A stretch of DNA of 64,000 bases from Anaerolineae bacterium. GTDB lineage: Bacteria; Chloroflexota; Anaerolineae; Anaerolineales; Anaerolineaceae. Under the pieces are notes generated by a model. It saw nothing but the letters and a program-made list of their open reading frames with translations, did no database searches and had not been told where the DNA came from. The stretch is taken from assembly GCA_013178185.1 (NCBI GenBank), contig JABLXC010000004.1:124001-188000 (forward strand), in the 5' to 3' direction. Positions 59,881 through 64,000 of the stretch are shown in pieces (within the stretch, counting starts at the first letter, position 1; each line of letters opens with the position of its first letter). The translations under genes were made by a program, and so were the position numbers.

Positions 59881-61722
59881 TTACTCAATATCGAAATTCA
59901 TATGTTTAACAAACTGTTGCGTAAAATCAGGGTAGATCGTTAATTCAATATATTCCACTCGTTGGGTTATTTGAGTCGCCGCGCTTCTCTCATCAAGAGA
60001 TAACAGCATTTGTTTTGCCCCTGTGCCCGCCGCGTTTCCTACCTGGTGAAAACGATCCAAGGGCACTTTTGGAAACATCCCTATCTGAATCGCGCTCTCC
60101 AGGTTAAGATAGGTCCCAAAAGCACCCGCAATAACCCATTCCTCAACTTCTTCAGAAGAAATGCCACCGTGGGACAACAAGATTTCGATCCCTGCCCGGA
60201 TTGCCCCTTTGGCAAGTTGGATTTCATTGATATCTTTGCGCGTGATCACGATGTCACGACCATGCCCGGTTTGAGCGGCTGGAACCAGAAGATATTCACC
60301 CCCCCGCCCGTCTTGAAAGCGAACGCCTGGGCAATTTTTTCGTAAAGTTCCTTGTGGGGTGATTATTTCGTTTCGCAAAAGTTCCGATATCGCCTGCAAG
60401 ACCCCTGTTCCACAAATACCCACTGGCGGGATCCCCCCTACCGTGACAACCTTGCACTGCTCTGAGGTAAGTTGTACTTTTTCGATGGCGCCAGGGGCAG
60501 CTCTCATGCCGTCATGAATATGAGCTCCCTCAAAAGCCGGGCCCGAAGCAGTTGAACACGAATAAATTTTTTCACCAATCCCAAGGCTAATTTCCGTATT
60601 GGTTCCGATATCAATGAGCACGCGTATCCTATTGCTTTGACTGAACCTTGTTGCCAGCAATGCGGAAGTATGATCCGCGCCAACATAACCGGCAATAATG
60701 GCAGGAAAATAAACCAAGGCTCCTGGCGCAATGTTCAGACCCAAATCCCGCGCCCGTAGTTCTAGTGGGTCGCTAATAGCAGCAACATAAGGAGCAGCGC
60801 CCAGTTGTTGAACAGGCAGAAAAGTGACAAGATGGTGAATAGCAGTATTGCCAACCAGGACTGCTTCCACAATTTGTTCCGGCGTGCAATTCGAGGACTG
60901 GCATAGTTCAATGATGGATTGGTTGAGTATTTCGATCAGGCGCTTTTGGAGTAGTTCCCTATTTTTTATACCTTTGTTTGCAAAGGCAATTCGGCTAATG
61001 ACGTCTTCTCCAAAAGATATTTGCGGATTTGCTACCCCTTTTTGAGCAACAGTCGCTCCCGTCTCAAGGTTAACAAGATAAATGGCCAATTTTGTGGAGC
61101 CAATATCTACGGCAAGGCCAAAAATACCAGAGTTTGCTGGTAATATATTGACTATTTGACCGGTTTCTGTCGAAGAACGAATGGCAACGCGTAGACTCCA
61201 ATTTTGATTTCGAATGCGTTCTGACATAGAAGTCAGAACCTGATAGTCCGCTGACAAATCTTTGAGTCCCAATTGCTTAAGGGCATCTTTCAATCTCGTA
61301 TAATCAGATTTCAGATCGTGTAAAGTCGGCGGCGAGAGGAAAAGGTCAATTGCACTTATGGCGGGAACCAGTTTTATTTCTCCGCCCCAGCCTTCGAGCT
61401 GCAATTTTTGCCCAGCTGGTAAGGATTCTGGGGGAACTTCAACGCGCGTGTCGCTTAATGGAATGCATTGACAGGCCAACCGATAACCAGCCTTAATTTT
61501 CTCTGAATCGAGCAGATCGAGTTCAGAAAGAGTTGGCAGTGTTGTTTCTCCGCTCACAACTCGAACCAGGCATGTGCCACAGATCCCTATTCCGCTGCAT
61601 GCAGCAACAAGATCGGTTCCAGCAAGTTGGGCGGTGTGAAGCAAGGTCTCCCCGTGCTCAATATCAATGCGACGACCGGTTGGCTGAAATTCCACAGTGA
61701 TTGTGGGCATTTTTTTGTTCAT
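59881..61722 (-). CDS. Corrinoid-protein reductive activase (RACo/RamA-like)
   Basis: A 613-residue ASKHA-type activator. The N-terminal plant-type [2Fe-2S] domain carries Cys42, Cys48, Cys51 and Cys84 (ACSGIGICGTCLVRV and RLACQC). A linker leads to the ATPase (DUF4445) core: LAVDIGSTKLAIYLVN, VLVGNTAIHHL, IDIGTNTEISLG, GIPPVGICGTGVLQAI, EEWVIAGAFGTYLNLESAIQ. It uses ATP to reduce an inactive Co(II) corrinoid protein back to Co(I). The adjoining corrinoid protein, methyltransferase and MetH-activation-like gene make this its expected target. An internal ATG four codons in is an alternative start. Confidence 0.94.
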   Translation of the reverse strand: MNKKMPTITVEFQPTGRRIDIEHGETLLHTAQLAGTDLVAACSGIGICGTCLVRVVSGETTLPTLSELDLLDSEKIKAGYRLACQCIPLSDTRVEVPPESLPAGQKLQLEGWGGEIKLVPAISAIDLFLSPPTLHDLKSDYTRLKDALKQLGLKDLSADYQVLTSMSERIRNQNWSLRVAIRSSTETGQIVNILPANSGIFGLAVDIGSTKLAIYLVNLETGATVAQKGVANPQISFGEDVISRIAFANKGIKNRELLQKRLIEILNQSIIELCQSSNCTPEQIVEAVLVGNTAIHHLVTFLPVQQLGAAPYVAAISDPLELRARDLGLNIAPGALVYFPAIIAGYVGADHTSALLATRFSQSNRIRVLIDIGTNTEISLGIGEKIYSCSTASGPAFEGAHIHDGMRAAPGAIEKVQLTSEQCKVVTVGGIPPVGICGTGVLQAISELLRNEIITPQGTLRKNCPGVRFQDGRGGEYLLVPAAQTGHGRDIVITRKDINEIQLAKGAIRAGIEILLSHGGISSEEVEEWVIAGAFGTYLNLESAIQIGMFPKVPLDRFHQVGNAAGTGAKQMLLSLDERSAATQITQRVEYIELTIYPDFTQQFVKHMNFDIE

Positions 61723-61727
61723 CAGAC

Positions 61728-62420
61728 CTAATCGCGATTTAGCCTATAGCGACATGTCTGGCGCGCTGCACAAAAATCGCAGGTCTGCCGATCATTGTGA
61801 TTAAAACCGGTCCCGATCCCAATAATCATGGACATAGATTTTTTGGGAATCATTTGAAAGGAGGGCGTCAGTCTTACAACAAGAGGGTCTGGTTGAAGGA
61901 TGGAAAAGATCTGATTTTGTCCTTTTTCCAAAGGCCATTCAATCATGCCGGGGCTGTATGGGATGCTTATGCACAGGTCTTCTTCCTTAGCCCTTATCCT
62001 AACGGTTTCACAAGCGAAGGCCGCAAGGGCTTCGATAGCTGCAGTCCCAAATCCATCAAAAGCCAGGCTTAACACCGGATCTGAGCGATATAATGCAGAG
62101 ACTTTTTCCTCTATCGCGCTACCTATTGTGCAGATAATGAAACTTATCCTCCCGGCCGAAGACAATTCTCGGGTTATGAATCTGTTTTCAATCAGGAGGT
62201 TGTTCTCTAAATAAATGCGATCATGGCTGATCTTAATAACTTCAATTGTGCGTTCGATTATCTTTGGAGAAAGGAGCGCCATCCCTTCTTGTATAGCGCG
62301 TTCTGCGTTTTCTAGAAGAACGGGCTTGCGATTTGTAATGATGGCTGGATTGGCGCCTTGTCCTCGCAGCACCATTTCTGGCGTGATGTCTAAGGAGATG
62401 GCTGCTGCAAACATAAACAA
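61728..62420 (-). CDS. MetH activation-domain-like protein
   Basis: A 230-residue protein that resembles the cobalamin-dependent methionine synthase activation domain: the N-terminal (AISLDITPEMVLRGQG), the AIL-like GTIGSAIEEKVSALYRSDPVLSL and FDGFGTAAIEALAAFACE, and the PYSPGMIEWPLEKGQNQIFS stretch are typical. At the end CDFCAARQTCRYRL, a CxxCxxxxxC motif, may bind metal. It is found in corrinoid-methyltransferase clusters and is thought to help reductive reactivation. It sits five bases upstream of racO on the same strand. Confidence 0.88.
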   Translation of the reverse strand: MFMFAAAISLDITPEMVLRGQGANPAIITNRKPVLLENAERAIQEGMALLSPKIIERTIEVIKISHDRIYLENNLLIENRFITRELSSAGRISFIICTIGSAIEEKVSALYRSDPVLSLAFDGFGTAAIEALAAFACETVRIRAKEEDLCISIPYSPGMIEWPLEKGQNQIFSILQPDPLVVRLTPSFQMIPKKSMSMIIGIGTGFNHNDRQTCDFCAARQTCRYRLNRD

Positions 62421-62434
62421 CCTTTACATGGAAC

Positions 62435-63337
62435 TTAGCGTGAGGGGAAAAGCTGTGATTTGTGGACTTCTTTGGCTATGGCTGCCAGATGGTCGGGACT
62501 GGTTCCACAGCAACCGCCAATTAGTTTTGCGCCGATGGAGATCCACTCTGGGACCTTGGCTGCCATCGCCTCTGGCGAGATGTCGTACGTGGGGTTTCCA
62601 CTCGCGTCCAGCTGGGGCAAACCAGCATTCGGTTTGAACCAGATCGGAAGTGAAGTAGAGTCGCGCAATTCGATCATTGCTTTTTGGTTGTCTTCAAGAC
62701 TTCTTCCACAATTGATGCCAATTGCAGCAACCCCAAGTGGAGATATTTCATTGCCAACCTGGGCGGGTTTTACACCCATCATGGTCCGAGTCCCTCTGTC
62801 AAAGCTAAAGGAGCAAACAACTGGTAAGTTGGTTACCATTTGAATTCCAGTCAGTGCTGCTTTTGCCTCGGCAAGATCAAATTGAGTCTCAACTACCAAT
62901 AAATCAACTCCCGCATCAGCCAGGTAGCGGGCCTGTTCTGCAAAACTCCTGATGGCGTCGGTTTCATCTAAAGGGCCGAGAGGTTTGAGCAATTGCCCTG
63001 TTGGACCGATGGACCCCGCAACCAATGCAGGCGTCCCCTCTACTGCCCGTTGAGCGAGTTCCGCAGCCCTGCGATTGACCATTTCTCCTTTTCCGTTAAG
63101 GCTGGTATGCTCCAAGCGGATGCTCGACGCGCCAAATGTGCAGGTGAGGATGATATCGGCGCCGGCAGCGACGAAATCTTGAGCAAGCCCGATGATCTTT
63201 TCGGGCTGCTCTAACACCCAAACCTCAGCGGGAAGTCCTTTTGTTAATCCCCTGGATTGCAGGTTCGTCCCTGTAGCTCCGTCGAGAACGAGTGTTCCTC
63301 GTTCACTCATCCGCTCAAGAAACGTTCTTTTTTCCAT
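62435..63337 (-). CDS. Homocysteine S-methyltransferase-family protein
   Basis: A 300-residue zinc methyltransferase of the MetH N-terminal / BHMT type. TLVLDGATGTNLQSRGLT at the start, ILTCTFGASSIRLEH, GSIGPTGQLLKPLG, VVETQFDLAEAKAAL, GINCGRSL (first zinc Cys, in N-C-G) and IGGCCGTSPDHLAAI (last two Cys, GGCCGT) mark the family. Next to a stand-alone corrinoid protein, it probably moves a methyl group between a methylated substrate and the corrinoid, not necessarily to homocysteine. Fourteen bases upstream of the MetH-activation-like gene. Confidence 0.92.
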   Translation of the reverse strand: MEKRTFLERMSERGTLVLDGATGTNLQSRGLTKGLPAEVWVLEQPEKIIGLAQDFVAAGADIILTCTFGASSIRLEHTSLNGKGEMVNRRAAELAQRAVEGTPALVAGSIGPTGQLLKPLGPLDETDAIRSFAEQARYLADAGVDLLVVETQFDLAEAKAALTGIQMVTNLPVVCSFSFDRGTRTMMGVKPAQVGNEISPLGVAAIGINCGRSLEDNQKAMIELRDSTSLPIWFKPNAGLPQLDASGNPTYDISPEAMAAKVPEWISIGAKLIGGCCGTSPDHLAAIAKEVHKSQLFPSR

Positions 63338-63396
63338 GCTGAATCCTCCTGCACAAAGACAAAACCATTTGGTGGGCTTCTTCCGTTCTAAGACCG

Positions 63397-64000
63397 CTAT
63401 GCAGCGATTAGACTTTTGGCCGTTGCTACGGCACGGCTGGCGTCTGGAGCGTACCCATCCGCCCCGATTTCATTGGCGTATTGCTGGGTCAAGGGTGCTC
63501 CTCCAACTAAGACTTTCACTTTATCGCGCAAACCAGCTGCCTTTAATGCCTCAATAGTCACTTTCATATTGGGCATCGTCGTTGTAAGCAGCGCTGACAT
63601 CGCGACGATATCAGCGTTTGTCTGGTGAACGGCTTCGACAAATTTGTCGGGATCTACATCAGAACCTAAGTCGATGACCTCGAAAGCTGAACCCTCCAGC
63701 ATCATGCACACCAGATTCTTGCCGATATCATGGAGATCGCCTTTCACGGTCCCTGCTACTACCTTCCCCGAAGACTTTACATCTGCTTTGACCAGATACG
63801 GTTTTAGCATTGCCAATCCCGACTGCATGGCTCGGGCTGCCACTAACATTTCAGGCACAAAATATTCACCTTCTTCGAACAACTTTCCCACCTCGGCCAT
63901 CGCGGCCACCATGCCTTCATTCAATATTGCAGAAGGTTCCGTGCCCTGATCCAGCGCCTCCTGAACCTTGGCAGTTGTTACCTTCTGCTCACCATCAATG
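63397..64000 (-). CDS. Corrinoid (B12-binding) methyltransferase cognate protein, 5' end outside
   Basis: The frame is open at the window end, so only about 200 residues are visible. First the helical cap domain (KVQEALDQGTEPSAILNEGM, LFEEGEYFVPEMLVAARAM), then the Rossmann B12-binding domain with TVKGDLHDIGKNLVCMM (the DxHxxG His ligand), VIDLGSDVDPDKFVEAV, MSALLTTTMPNM and VLVGGAPLTQQYANEIGADGYAPDA. This is the MtaC/MtbC/MetH-type corrinoid protein that accepts and donates methyl groups. Neighbours are its activase and methyltransferase. Confidence 0.95.
   Translation of the reverse strand, partial: IDGEQKVTTAKVQEALDQGTEPSAILNEGMVAAMAEVGKLFEEGEYFVPEMLVAARAMQSGLAMLKPYLVKADVKSSGKVVAGTVKGDLHDIGKNLVCMMLEGSAFEVIDLGSDVDPDKFVEAVHQTNADIVAMSALLTTTMPNMKVTIEALKAAGLRDKVKVLVGGAPLTQQYANEIGADGYAPDASRAVATAKSLIAA

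Overview
The window reads as a piece of a chromosome from an anaerobic, moderately GC-rich, monoderm-like bacterium. The best guess is Chloroflexota, class Anaerolineae. This is inferred from the gene mix and not from any marker gene: many Thr/Pro-linker lipoproteins, an NBR1-type Ig lipoprotein, SpoVS, a DDN/F420-type reductase, a HAAS/PadR pair, a YgeY/carbamoyltransferase pair and a corrinoid methyl-transfer cluster with its RACo-type activator. No rRNA, tRNA or CRISPR array was seen.

Layout. 0-10 kb: the C-terminal end of a LarA-like protein, a subtilisin-like lipoprotein, a drug/metabolite exporter, a DNA methyltransferase followed by a broken endonuclease fragment, a DUF885-type metallopeptidase, a lipoprotein, a small membrane protein, an FkbM methyltransferase and an alpha/beta hydrolase. 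10-19 kb: a lipoprotein, the ygeY/carbamoyltransferase pair, an MFS exporter with its MarR regulator, and a large type ISP restriction-modification enzyme. 19-22 kb: a four-gene operon of a NYN RNase-like protein and three flavin/deazaflavin reductases. 22.5-31.5 kb: two convergent operons that I consider the most interesting part. One encodes two SPFH-like membrane proteins and a helical-repeat protein. The other encodes an NrdG-like radical SAM protein, a coiled-coil protein and a double CbxX-type AAA+ ATPase, behind a consensus promoter with two GAAC-N4-GTTC palindromes. 31.6-36.7 kb: a decayed accessory zone with a transposase scrap, an AAA/DUF234 ATPase behind a palindromic promoter, a DNA methyltransferase stub, a nonsense-mutated DUF4143 ATPase and an AT-rich orphan. 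36.7-37.0 kb: a highly structured, independently terminated ncRNA candidate. 37-46 kb: a LuxR-type regulator, a Ser/Thr kinase, a GDSL hydrolase, PadR-HAAS, an ECF sigma stub, a lipoprotein, an S9 peptidase, XdhC, a Zn-ribbon protein and a class II aldolase. 47-48.5 kb: ferredoxin, deoxynucleoside kinase and SpoVS. 48.5-57.6 kb: an accessory segment with an insertion sequence, a duplicated-motif membrane protein, an NBR1-Ig lipoprotein, a tyrosine recombinase with a ferredoxin-like protein, an AT-rich MBOAT/SGNH acylation pair and an IS481 element with a 7-bp target duplication. 58-64 kb: a YciI protein, an FGGY kinase and, on the other strand, corrinoid protein, homocysteine-type methyltransferase, MetH-activation-like protein and RACo.

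How the parts may work together. The last cluster looks like a one-carbon (methyl) transfer pathway: a methyltransferase feeds a corrinoid protein that the Fe-S ATPase reactivates. The SPFH/AAA/radical SAM block looks like a membrane-scaffold plus remodelling-ATPase module whose ATPase arm is under tight, possibly SOS-type, control. Function assignments come from reading protein motifs by eye, without database searches.
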